Source: Myxococcales bacterium
GTDB taxonomy: Bacteria > Myxococcota > Polyangia > Fen-1088
DNA: 15,983 nucleotides
Direction of reading: 5' to 3'
NCBI GenBank assembly: GCA_003155465.1
Contig: PMCR01000178.1
Location: 23,863 to 39,845 of the forward strand
The notes beneath the pieces are model-generated. The model worked only from the letters and a program-made list of their open reading frames with translations, was not told where the DNA came from and made no database searches. Both the position numbers and the translations under genes were made by a program. The stretch's first letter is position 1, and every line of letters starts with the position of its first letter. This document shows positions 1 through 9,100 of this stretch, in pieces.

Positions 1-209
1 CAACCTTGGTGAGGTCCGATCGGTGAAAGGGTCAACCTTGGTGAGGTCCGATCGGTGAGGTCCGATCGCGCGGATGGCGCCTGAAAGCTGGACGCGATCG
101 CATTTCGGAGACATCCCCATCGTTTTTGTAGCGAAACTCACGACAAAGGGGTCAACCTTGGTGAGGTCCGATCATGGTGAGGTCCGATCAACCTAGGTGA
201 GGTCCGATC
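1..209. repeat. Cluster of six 14-bp direct repeats, possible mobile-element end
   Basis: The 14-mer GGTGAGGTCCGATC occurs at 8-21, 40-53, 54-67, 160-173, 176-189 and 196-209. Three copies (1-21, 33-53, 153-173) carry the longer form beginning CAACCTTGGTGAGG, and two of these are preceded by an AAAGGG(G)T stretch. Copies 2 and 3 abut directly; copies 3 and 4 are separated by about 92 bp of unique DNA. Multiple short same-direction repeats are typical of the ends of some insertion sequences (the IS21 family is one known case), where they bind transposase. No transposase is in the window, so the element would continue to the left. A regulatory array or repetitive intergenic element is the alternative. 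Confidence 0.6.
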
Positions 210-225
210 TACATCCGGGGCGCGG

Positions 226-465
226 TCAGGCGGAGATCGACGTTGATCGTTGATCGGGACGGTTGCGGACCTTGGTCAGGCACGAGAGGCCACAGTCCCG
301 GCGTACCTCGGCCAAGGGGTCGCCCTGTCCCGCTCCCGCGGCGATGAATCCTTGGACCCGTTTTCGGATTGCTTGGTCATCGATTGGCGTTGTTGCGGCG
401 GACAAGGGTTTCCGGACGCTCAAAAAAACCTGTTCGATTTTCCTATGGTCTGGTCCGGCCTTCAC
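226..465 (-). CDS. Hypothetical small protein, overlapping the gene upstream
   Basis: This 79-residue frame begins with GTG whose bases overlap the TGA stop of the preceding gene (GTGA, 462-465), a layout typical of translational coupling. No clear Shine-Dalgarno site precedes it. The product looks soluble: a charged N-terminus (MKAGPDHRKIEQV), a central helix-like stretch around DQAIRKRVQGFIAAGAG, and a C-terminal part with two cysteines (DCGLSCLTKV). There is no signal peptide or membrane segment, and I recognise no family. It ends 17 bases from the 14-bp repeat cluster, so its C-terminus may be truncated or replaced by an insertion. It may be spurious; the overlap and ordinary codon use are its only support. 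Confidence 0.35.
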   Translation of the reverse strand: MKAGPDHRKIEQVFLSVRKPLSAATTPIDDQAIRKRVQGFIAAGAGQGDPLAEVRRDCGLSCLTKVRNRPDQRSTSISA

Positions 466-1439
466 TTCCGCGGCGGACTGGCGCTGAACGCTCGGGCCAC
501 CAGCTCTTGCGCCTTCGTGGCCAGCGCATGCTTCAGGCCAAGCTGGCTTGGCGCCTCCACGTCCTCGGTTGCCAGCAAGCTGCGTCCGCGAGTCTCATTC
601 AGCTTTAGGGTGATTGCGTAGGTCTGTCCGGTGCGTACGACATTTCCGTAAACCACATAGTCGGCGTTTATGTTACGCGCTGTTGCCATCTCGCAGTCCC
701 CCTCCGCGCAGTCTCCCTTTCCCTTGTCCTTGATCACCGCCGGAATGTTCTCGCGAGTCATGACATTCACTCCGCTGTGACCGCGCAGCCCATTCACTGT
801 TCCGGCCAGGACCTCATCCGATAGGATCATCAACACGTCTTCGTCGAGATCGTTGCTCTGCAATTCGAATACGGCCAGAAACTTGCCTCCGGCTGGGATG
901 GCTATCAAGCTCTCCGAGGGCGAAACCGGAGCGGCGGCGGCTTTGGCTTGGCCGCCGGTCTTGGTTGCCCGGGCAGGCGGCAACAGCAACGGCGGCAGGG
1001 CCACAAGTTCGCATTTCCCGACGCCCCGCGCCCCGCTGTCGTCGTCCAGCTGATGCATCCTGACGGCGGGGCCGCCGTCACTTAGCAACTCCTGCCAGAC
1101 GAACAGGTTGGTCCCGCCCGCAACGAACACTGACAGACGCGTGCTCGCCTCTTTGACCCGGGAAACGAGGGTGTGCTCTCCCGGGCCGACGGTCAGCACG
1201 GTGTAGGTTCGCGGGCCGAAGGTGGCGACCGTGCCGTGGCTATCCACGCCCAGGGATGTCTCAAGAGCAAGACCCATCCACTGGTCCCGGTATACGTAGA
1301 TATTGGCCCGGTCTGGGGGGGGCAGGCGGAACTGCTTGGCATCTGCGTCGAGCGCTTTCGGGGCCATGGGCACCGAGGCAGCACAAGCAGAGGAGCCAAG
1401 CGCAGCCCCTGCAAGGCACGCGACGAGGAACCGGTTCAT
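462..1439 (-). CDS. Secreted DUF2846-type protein with CsgG/LpoB-like C-terminal domain
   Basis: The product is about 325 residues and probably acts in the periplasm or at the outer membrane. I chose the ATG at 1437-1439 because AGGA lies 7 nt upstream and it opens a clean signal peptide (MNRFLVACLAGAALGSSACAAS). That peptide could be cut by signal peptidase I at ACA/AS or, less typically, lipidated at Cys19. An in-frame ATG at 1512-1514 would add 25 residues and overlap the upstream stop, but it has no spaced ribosome site. Residues about 45-135 (ANIYVYRDQW, then TVGPGEHTLVSRV and a Gly-rich strand) match the DUF2846 pattern. A Pro/Ala linker follows. Residues about 186-320 resemble CsgG/LpoB-like envelope domains, with DCAEGDCE (Cys244, Cys249) before a NADYVVYG strand. 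That domain is shared with the upstream PEGA gene. The molecular role is unknown. Confidence 0.8.
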   Translation of the reverse strand: MNRFLVACLAGAALGSSACAASVPMAPKALDADAKQFRLPPPDRANIYVYRDQWMGLALETSLGVDSHGTVATFGPRTYTVLTVGPGEHTLVSRVKEASTRLSVFVAGGTNLFVWQELLSDGGPAVRMHQLDDDSGARGVGKCELVALPPLLLPPARATKTGGQAKAAAAPVSPSESLIAIPAGGKFLAVFELQSNDLDEDVLMILSDEVLAGTVNGLRGHSGVNVMTRENIPAVIKDKGKGDCAEGDCEMATARNINADYVVYGNVVRTGQTYAITLKLNETRGRSLLATEDVEAPSQLGLKHALATKAQELVARAFSASPPRK

Positions 1440-1510
1440 GAGGCTTTCCTTTCCGTTCTGATTGCGAGTTTCAGCGGGTTGGCGTTTCAACCGCGCGGCC
1501 GAGAAGGGCT

Positions 1511-2377
1511 TCATCTCCGCGCTGGAATTGTGATGAATAGTCTGGTCACGATCTTTCGCCCGGCCTCGCGCAGCGCGCGTTTCAGTTCAATCTTGCTCGC
1601 GGCCTCCACGCTCTCCGTGCCCACCAGGCTGGCCTTCCCGACATCATGTAGCTTCAGGGTTACGGCGTAGGTTCCTTCGATCAGCACGACCGTTCCGGTC
1701 ACCGCAAAGTCGGCACCGATGTTGCGGGCGGTTTCCACCTCGCAGTCACCCTCGGCGCAGTCCAGGCTTCCCATGTTCTTGAGCAGGACCATCGTGCTCT
1801 CGCGGGAAAAGACTTCGACGCCGTGGCCCAGCAGTCCATTCACCGCTCCACCCCTGACCTCGTCGGTGAAGGCATCCAACAGGTCATTATCCAAGTTCTT
1901 GCCCTTGAATTCCAGGACGGCCAGGAGTTTGGTCTTGGCCCGGACAGGCGGCGGGGGCGGGGGCGGGGGTGGCGGAGTGCCCGAAGTGAGAGAGGGGATA
2001 GGGTCCAGGCGAAAGTGGAGCGAATTGTTGTCGACCGTGAATATGGACCCGGTTATCCAATCGCCGAGCAAGGAAAACCAGAGTAGACAGAGGGAGTATC
2101 CGCTGAACGACGCCGTCACGGTGGACTGCTTGGGCAGGTAGCCGTCCAGCCTGGCCTCGACTTGCTTGTCTTTCCCGTGGGAGATCTTCTTGGTGATCGG
2201 CGCTTTCCCAGCGCTGACTCCGTCGACGTAGATCTCCGCCCCCGGAGGGTTGCTGGTGAAGGACACGTCCTGCCCAAAACCTTTGAAAAGGGTTGCGCAA
2301 CCCGCTGACGCCCCCACCAATAGGATCAGGAGGAACTTTGTGACGGTTTCGACGGCCATTGCGGGCGGAGTGTACAT
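1511..2377 (-). CDS. PEGA-domain lipoprotein with polyproline linker and CsgG/LpoB-like domain
   Basis: This is a 288-residue envelope protein. The N-terminus is a lipoprotein-like signal (KFLLILLVGASAGC, Cys27). The start may be Met1 (2375-2377) or Met7 (2357-2359); neither has a good ribosome site, and Met7 gives the more usual signal length. Residues about 37-90 form a PEGA domain (NPPGAEIYVDGVSAGKAPI), a fold found in surface proteins. A hydrophobic stretch at about 95-115 (CLLWFSLLGDWITGSIFTV) follows. A run of ten prolines (135-144) leads to a C-terminal domain (about 150-288) with the DCAEGDCE pair (Cys207, Cys212) and a GADFAVTG strand. That domain is clearly paralogous to the end of the next gene downstream. 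The stop lies 71 bases before the preferred start of that gene, so the two are probably co-transcribed. Confidence 0.85.
   Translation of the reverse strand: MYTPPAMAVETVTKFLLILLVGASAGCATLFKGFGQDVSFTSNPPGAEIYVDGVSAGKAPITKKISHGKDKQVEARLDGYLPKQSTVTASFSGYSLCLLWFSLLGDWITGSIFTVDNNSLHFRLDPIPSLTSGTPPPPPPPPPPVRAKTKLLAVLEFKGKNLDNDLLDAFTDEVRGGAVNGLLGHGVEVFSRESTMVLLKNMGSLDCAEGDCEVETARNIGADFAVTGTVVLIEGTYAVTLKLHDVGKASLVGTESVEAASKIELKRALREAGRKIVTRLFITIPARR
1949..1978 (-). repeat. Proline-codon simple repeat inside the PEGA lipoprotein gene
   Basis: The stretch is built from GGGGGC/GGC repeats on the plus strand and encodes ten consecutive prolines on the minus strand, linking the PEGA part to the CsgG-like part. 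Such a run can change length by slippage, and polyproline stalls ribosomes unless EF-P acts. A change by one codon keeps the frame; a change by one base would cut off the C-terminal domain. Confidence 0.75.
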
Positions 2378-2565
2378 CGAACCGCAAATCGCGTGACGGG
2401 CAAAATAGACGTGGAAGCAGGCGATAGTCCTGGCTGTGTGCCGAGGTTTGGCGCAAGCACACGTGCCCCGCGTTGCTTAGTGCGCCGCGGCTTGGCTGGG
2501 GGGACGAGGTCCACCGGATCGTCTGGGACCGGCGGTGGCACTTGTCAATAATTCTGTGTCCACGG

Positions 2566-2850
2566 TCATGGCTCCTCGTCCTCGAATCGGACCTGAAACA
2601 TCACCTTCAACTGGTGCAGGGCCTGCGCGATGGAGGCTGATGGATGGGCCCAACGGATTTGTTCGAGGGTGCTAATAGTGGCTGCAAGTTTGAGCTTGAG
2701 GATCGCCTCGGACTGGAAATAGCCGCCCCTGACCTGCCGTACATCTGGAGCGATCCGGTCTTCTTCGTCAGCTTCCTTGTCCTGACCTCCTACTGTGCGG
2801 CGCCCCTTGCGGTCTGGTGGGTCCGCCTGCACAAGCAGATGGCCGGGGAT
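2566..2850 (-). CDS. Possible hypothetical protein, alternative to the plus-strand ORF
   Basis: The frame opens inside the end of the giant ORF (2994), but its first part there is only an Arg/Ser-rich shadow. A GTG near 2848-2850 would give a charged product of roughly 95 residues. Its C-terminal half looks protein-like and helical (SEAILKLKLAATISTLEQIR, then ALHQLKVMFQVRFEDEEP). It runs in the same direction as all confident genes here, which favours it over the plus-strand candidate, but no clear ribosome site was found. I recognise no family. It may also be a decayed gene end. Confidence 0.25.
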   Translation of the reverse strand: MPGHLLVQADPPDRKGRRTVGGQDKEADEEDRIAPDVRQVRGGYFQSEAILKLKLAATISTLEQIRWAHPSASIAQALHQLKVMFQVRFEDEEP

Positions 2851-2865
2851 CCCGCGGGCCGGTGA
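2644..2865 (+). CDS. Possible small single-span membrane protein, convergent to the giant ORF
   Basis: This is a 73-codon frame. A strong ribosome site, GGAGG at 2632-2636, lies 7 nt before the ATG. The product has an acidic N-terminal part, then a hydrophobic segment at about residues 38-58 (VFFVSFLVLTSYCAAPLAV) followed by a basic end (WWVRLHKQ), which fits a type of small inner-membrane protein. It ends 26 bases before the stop of the oppositely oriented giant frame. No family is recognised. It competes with a minus-strand ORF over the same bases, and probably at most one is real. Confidence 0.28.
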   Translation: MGPTDLFEGANSGCKFELEDRLGLEIAAPDLPYIWSDPVFFVSFLVLTSYCAAPLAVWWVRLHKQMAGDPAGR

Positions 2866-2891
2866 GGAACGGCTGCACCCTGGTATTCGTG

Positions 2892-5800
2892 CTATCGACG
2901 GCGACGCAGGCGCCGCCGCAAGAAGGCGACGCCAAATAGCACGAAGGGAAGGCTTGGCGTGCCTGCGGCGCTCAGGCCTAGATTGCAGCTGCAACCCGAG
3001 TGGCCCAGTCGCGCCGGGTTGCCGGCATCAGGCGGGCGAGAATCGTTGCTGCCATCGGGGCTGCCGGCCTCAGGTGAGGAAGTGCCTTTTCCGCCGTCGG
3101 GTCGGTCGCCGGCGCCGCCCGTGCCGCTGCTCCCGCCCGCGCCGCCAACGATGCTGCCGCCGCTGCCGCTGGCGCCACGGATAGTCGTGCCACCTGCGCC
3201 GCCCGCGCCACCGATCACAGTGCCACCCATGCCGCCACTTCCGCTCGCACCGCCTGCGCCGCCAGTGCCGCCGCTTCCGCCCGCGCCGGTGCCGCCGCTT
3301 CCGCCCGCGCCGGTGCCGCCGGAACCACCCGCGCCGCCCCCACCGGAGCCGCCGGTGTTGCAAGTTTCCAATGGAGAGATCCCGCACTGACCCTGTCCCG
3401 TGCAGATCTTGCAAGGACCGCAGGGCGTTCCCTGTTGCGGATAATCGCAGGCGCCTGCGCCGTTGCAGGTGGAGCGGCAAACGCCTTCGCCCAGGCCGCA
3501 TTCGTTCTCTGGATCGCTGCCCGCAACGTAGCCGGAGCACTTGCCCGCACGAGCAGCCTGGTTGCACGACACGCACCTGCCATCGCACGCGCTCTCGCAG
3601 CACACGCCATCCACGCAGAAACCGGAGGCACAGACACTCGCGCCCCCACAATCGACGCCATTCTTGCTCTTGCAACTGCCGCTGCCGTCGCACGCCTGTC
3701 CGTCCGAGCAGCTACCGGGAACTTCGGTGCCTGCGGCTGCCTGCATACAGGTGCCTTCGTGGCCCGCGACGCTGCATGACTGGCAGGCGCCGGAACAAGA
3801 CGCACTCTCGCAACAGACTCCCTCCACGCAGAAACCAGACGCACAGGTCGACGCCGTCGCGGCGGTACACCCCTGACCATTGCCCAGACTCTCCACTCTG
3901 TATTCCCAGGTCTCGCTCGCTCCCGAGTGGGTGTCGAGGCCGTCCGCGTAGAGCGGGCCTGAGCCAAAAAGCACCATCACGCCGCGCTGGCTGTCGAACA
4001 CCATGCCCGCGGTGCTGAGCAGGGCGGGGCTCGGGGACAGGGCGCGCAGAAACCAGGTTGGACCCTTGCTATCCAACTCCCAGGTCTTGCTGGTCGTGCC
4101 GGTGCCCAGCGTGGTCGTCGCATCCGTGGGCACAACCATGCGGCGGCGCAGGCTGTCGTAGGCCAGCACGGGGAAAGCCGCGTGCATGTAGTAGTTGTAG
4201 TCGTACTCGCTGAAGCTGCCGAAATCGACGAAGTCGCCACTGTCGCGAAACGCCCAGCCGGCGGTTACCGGATCCCACTCCCAGAACACGCTGTTGCTGG
4301 TAGTGCCTTGCCAGTTGCTCACACCCTCGAACAGGAACATCTTCTGGCGGCCCTCGTCGAAGCTCAACAACGGGTACCCGCGCGCGCCCGGCGTGACCGC
4401 GCCTGGGGTGGGTGTGCGGTTGGTCCAGGTCGTCTTGCCGCCATCCCACTCCCAGACCGCGGCGTCCAGCCACGCGGTAACAGGCTGGCTGGGGCCAACC
4501 ACGGGGTTGGCACCCTCGCCGCCGAAGAGCAGCACCTTGGCGCGCGCCGAATCGGTCACCATGGCGTGTGCGTCGCGAGGATCCGGGCTGGTCGCAGGGG
4601 AAAGCTGGGTCCACTTGCGGGTGCTGCTCTGCCATTCCCAGGTGTCAGCGAAGAACAACTTGTTGGTGGCCGACTGCGTTTCACTGGTGCCGCCGAACAG
4701 GATGAGGGACTTGCGGGCTGGGTCCCAGGCCATGGCCGCGTCCCGGCGGGCCGCTGGCCGCACGTCGTTCTGAACCTGCAACCAGATTCTCCCGTCCCAC
4801 TCCCACAGGTCGTCGAGCAAGTTGAATACGTCGTCCGCACCGCCGAACACATAGGTCTTGCCGTTGGCGGGGCAAAAGGCCATGGCGAAACCAGAGCGTT
4901 CACTGGGCGCGTTGGGTGGCGTGGGGTTGGCGAAAGTTGCTGTGCCGGGATCCAATTCCCAGAGATCTCCGAAAACCATCGTCTGAAACTCCGGCATCCG
5001 GTCTACCGGGTCGGTCCGGCTGTAGAAGGTTAGGCCCGCCACGAGATAAAGGCGGCCTCGCGCAGAATTGGTGACCAGCGAGGCGTACGCGCGCGCAGGG
5101 GGTAGGTTGGCTTCGCTGCCGGCAAGGCGCTGCGTCCATGCCGCCGTGGTCGGATCCCATTCCCAGACGTCGGCCACGGGCCAGGTGTCCACGCCGCCCA
5201 CCAGTACAATCACGCCGCGGCCCGGGTCGTACGCCATGGCGTGGCCGAAGCGCGCGTCGGGCTTGGTCCCGTCGGTCGTGCGCTCGGTCCAGGCCGACGT
5301 CGCCGGATCCCATTCCCATGTGTCCCGGTAGGGGGCGCCGGATTCGCTAGAGCCCCCCGGATCTTCCGCCTTTCCGCCGAACAAGACCGCGCGAGCGCGC
5401 TTGCTGTCCCAGACCAGCGCGGATGAAAATCGGGCACCGGGTGTGACCGCGGCCGTGCGTTCGGTCCACGCTCCCGCGACAGGATCCCACTCCCAGGTGT
5501 CGCCATACGCGGCATCGACGTGGGTTCCGTCAGAGGTGTCATAGGGTGAGATGGAGCTTCCCGAAGAACCGTGACCGCCCCCGAAGAGCAGCACCTTGCC
5601 CGTGGATTTCTCGAACACCATGCTGTGCAGGCTGCGGCCGGCCGGCCGCGGGCCTGAACTGGTCCGGTCAGTGAAGGCGCCGGTTGTGGGATCCCATTCC
5701 CAGGTGTCCTCGTAGTCGTAGCCGCTGCCCGCGCACCCACCCACGATGACGAACTTCTTGCGGGTCGAGTCGAAGACCATGCTCGCGCCCGAGCGCGCGC

Positions 5801-6131
5801 CCGGCTTCGCTCCGGCAGGGGTGCGGTTGGTCCATGTGCTGGTCGCGGGATTCCACTCCCACAACTCCTGGGACGGCGCCGGGTTGCCCAAAGCATCCAC
5901 CCCGGCCATGCCGCCGAAGACGACCAGGACATTACGGGTCTCGTCGAAAGTGGCCGCCTGCAGATAGCGCGATTTTGGGGTCGGCACGGTGGGGGCGTCG
6001 ATGCGGGTCCAAGTGGCCGATTCGGTCGCAGGCACGGCGCCCAGGGCCAATTGGGGGGATTCAGTGCGAGACTTGTCGCCGGGATTGCTTTCGGAACAAG
6101 TGGCGAAGAGGAGCACTGCAACCACGGTGAA
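2892..6131 (-). repeat. Unit 4 (type B2), the only copy with a stop after its anchor
   Basis: The unit opens with FTVVAVLLFATC (Cys at 6096-6098). Twelve blade-like Kelch repeats can be counted by eye, each with a (V/L)xFGG-like strand and a WEW/WEL strand. The Cys-rich part covers 3360-3869, followed by the longest Gly-rich linker of the array. GCSC lies at 2985-2996, then a hydrophobic stretch and RRRLRRRR, directly followed by TAG. Its markers match unit 2: RSGASMVFDS, RFGHAMAYDPGRGVIVLVGG, LTFYS and CGLGEGVCRSTC. This end shows what a normal terminus of the family looks like. Confidence 0.8.
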
Positions 6132-9100
6132 TCTGGAAATCGCAGTCGAGTGCCCGTCTTGTGTAGGGGCGACCTGCGGTGGGCCCTCCGGCACGTTTCG
6201 ACGGCCCAATCTCGCCGGACGACGTGGTTGGTCCCTATGCGGGGGGCGCTGCCGCGACCGCAGGTCGCCCCTACATGGGACGCGATCCGAGCGAAAAGCG
6301 TTTGCTCCGAATCCCAGGCGCCGCCGCAATCGCCACAGGAGCGCGGCGCCGAGCACGGCGAAGGGCAGTCCTGGCGTGCCTGGAGCGGTCTGGCCCAGAT
6401 CACAAGTGCAGCCCGAGTGGCCCAGTCGCCCAGGGTTGCCCGCATCGGACGCGATCGAATTCTTCATGCCGTCGGGGCTGCCCGAATCGGGTGCGCTCCA
6501 ACCTCCCGTGCCGTCGCTCCCGCCGACGTCAGGCGCGATCGAGTCTTTCATTGCATCAGGGCTGCCTGCCTCGGGCGCGCTCGAATTTCTCCCGCCATCG
6601 GGTTTGTCGCTGGCGCCACCCGTTCCGCCGGTGCCTCCCGCGTCTGTGCCGCCGAATCCGCCCGCGCCGCCTGTGCCGGTGCTGCCGGCATCGACAGGTC
6701 CGCACGCAAGAGCATTGGGGGGCGCGCACAGTCCCACCCCGTTGCAGATCTCGCATGGTCCGCAAACCGTTCCCAATCTTGGAAAGTCGCAGGCGCCCGC
6801 GCCGTTGCAGGTCGAGCGGCAGGGATCGTGGCCCGAATCGCAGTCGTTCTCGGGATCGCTGCCCGCAGCGTAAGCAGAGCACTTGCCCGCGCGAGCATCC
6901 TGATTGCAAGACACGCACTTGCCGTCGCACGCGCTCTCGCAACACACCCCATCCACGCAGAAGCCCGAGGCGCAGACGCTTGCGCTCGTACAGGCCACTC
7001 CGTTCTTGCTCGCGCATTTGCCGCTGCCGTCGCACGCCTGCCCATCCGAGCAGCTTCCGGGAATCTCGGTGCCCGCAGCCGCCGGCATACAAGTGCCCTC
7101 GCGCCCGGCCAGGGCGCACGACTGGCAAGCACCCGCACAGGACGCACTTGCACAGCAGACGCCCTCCACGCAGAAGCCCGAGGCGCAAGTCGACGCCACG
7201 GCAACAGTACACCCCTCGCCGTTGCCGAGCTTGGTCACTTTGTACTCCCAGGTTTCGTTTGAAGTGGGCCACCCCTGGCGATCGAGGGGATCGCCGACAG
7301 TGCCACCAATGAAGGTGATGGCGCCACCGAACAGCACCATCACGCCGCGTTGGCTATCGTAGGCCACCGCCGGGAAGTAGCGCGAGTCTGGACCCGGGGA
7401 CAGAACACGCTCGAACCAAGTTGGCCCCCTGGGGTCGAGTTCCCAGGTCCGCAAGGACGATGTGTCGTTTGTCCAAGTCGTGATGACCTGCCGGCGGCGC
7501 TGGCTGTCGTAGGCCACGAAGGCCGGTGAGATGAACAGCTCCTGACCGTAGTCGTCGGGGATGTCCTGGCTGGCGAAATCGAGAACGTCGTGGCTGTCCC
7601 GCTTTGCCCAGCCGGCCGTGACAGGATCCCACTCCCAGAATGCGCTGCCGCCGGTGCCGTCTCCGTTGCCCGCGCCATCAAAGAGGAACATCTTCCGGCG
7701 ACCCTCGTCGAAGCTTACCAGCGGGAGGATGCGCCCGAGCGGCGCGACCGCGGTGGAGATGGGTGTGCGGTTGGTCCAGGTTGTCTTGCCGCCATCCCAC
7801 TCCCAGACGGCATTGCTCATGGCATCCGGACTTCTGGGGGTTCCAGGGAGCGGATAGGTGGAAGTGTGGGCGTTGTTCTGCCCGCCAAAGAGCAGCACCT
7901 TGGCCCGCGCCGAATCGGTGACCATGGCGTGCGCGTCGACAGGATCCGGACTCGACGCGGGAAAGAGCTGGCTCCACTTGCGGGTGTCGGTCTGCCATTC
8001 CCAGGTGTCATTGAGAAATCCGTGTGCGTCGGTGTGCGCAGGAAACGGCTTGTTCGTCACGCCGCCAAACAAAATGAGCGACTTGCGAGATGGGTCATAG
8101 GCTATGGCCGCCGACAGGCGCCGAGCCGGGCGCACCTCACTGGGAACCTCGGTCCAGGTACTGCCATCCCACTCCCACAGGTCGTCCAGCAGATCACCCG
8201 TCTCGGTCTGACCGCCGAACTCGACCATCTTGCCGCTGGCCGGGCAGAAGGCCATGGCCTGACCACTGCGCCGTTGCGGCCAGGGATTGGGTGGCGGCGG
8301 CGTGCGGTTGGTGAAGGTGGCCGTGGTGGGCTCCAATTCCCAGACCTCCGCGGATGCAATGGCGACTTGCGACGGGTGTGACATTCTCACGCCCGCCACC
8401 AGATCGAGGCGGTTTCGCGTCCCATCGTTGACCAGCGAGGCGTACACGCGTCCGGTCGGCAGGTTGGCTTCGCTGCCGGCAAGGCGCTGCGCCCACGTCC
8501 CCTTGGTCGGTTCCCATTCCCAGACGTCGGTCAGGCTGTCGGTGTTTTCGATGTCCCAGCCTCCCACCAGCACGGTCACGCCGCGGCCGGGATCGTACGC
8601 CATGGAATGGCCGTAGCGCGCGCTTGGCTTGTTCCCCTCAGCCGTGCGATCAGTCCAGGTCGCTTTGGTCGGATCCCATTCCCAGGTGTCCTGCTGGGGA
8701 ATATTGCCTTCCACACCCTTCATTCCGCCGAACAAGACGGCGCGGCTGCGCTGGCTGTCCCAGACCAGCGCAGAGTCGAATCTGCCACTGGGCGCGCTGG
8801 CAGGCGCCAACTTGCTCCATGCACCCGTGGTGGCATCCCACTCCCAAGTGTCGTCAAACGCGTCCGAGGCGTCGGCCGCGATGTAGGTTCCGTAGTAGCT
8901 GTCGCTGGTGTACTCCGAAAGGGCAGAACCGCTGAGACCGCCGCCAAAGAGCAGCACCTTGCCCGTGGATTTCTCGAAGACCATGCTGTGTTGGGTACGC
9001 GCGTCCGGCAGCAAACCCGACTTGGTGCGGTCGGTGAAGGCGCCGGTCGTGGGATCCCACTCCCAGGTGTCCTGGTAGTCGTTCGCGTCCGCGTCGTGCC

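Larger units (their letters stand above)
2378..2891. other. Weakly coding stretch between the giant ORF and the PEGA gene
   Basis: About 510 bp with no recognisable gene. The two best candidates overlap on opposite strands (plus 2644-2865, minus from about 2850 down to 2566) and are listed separately. From 2378 to 2565, which should hold the promoter of the PEGA gene, I see no convincing -35/-10 pair, operator or terminator. There is no T-run hairpin after the stop of the giant frame at 2892; the GGATCC-centred palindromic stretch at about 2843-2862 lacks a terminator tail. Confidence 0.5.

Noticed and set aside
1..209. CRISPR array
   Set aside because: Repeats are only 14 bp, spacing is irregular (0 to about 92 bp) and no cas gene is present.
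2836..2870. Rho-independent terminator after the giant ORF
   Set aside because: The GGATCC-centred palindrome is short and lacks a T-run in the direction of transcription.
3215..3967. Long Arg/Ala-rich ORFs in other frames of the array
   Set aside because: They overlap the well-supported Kelch/Cys-rich frame, have skewed composition (Ala, Arg, Pro) and no domains; they are expected shadows in high-GC DNA.
6051..7262. Long plus-strand ORFs opposite the Cys-rich parts (for example 403 and 416 codons)
   Set aside because: They are antisense shadows: the same kind appears opposite each copy and their Ala/Arg-rich sequence follows from the Cys-rich coding strand.
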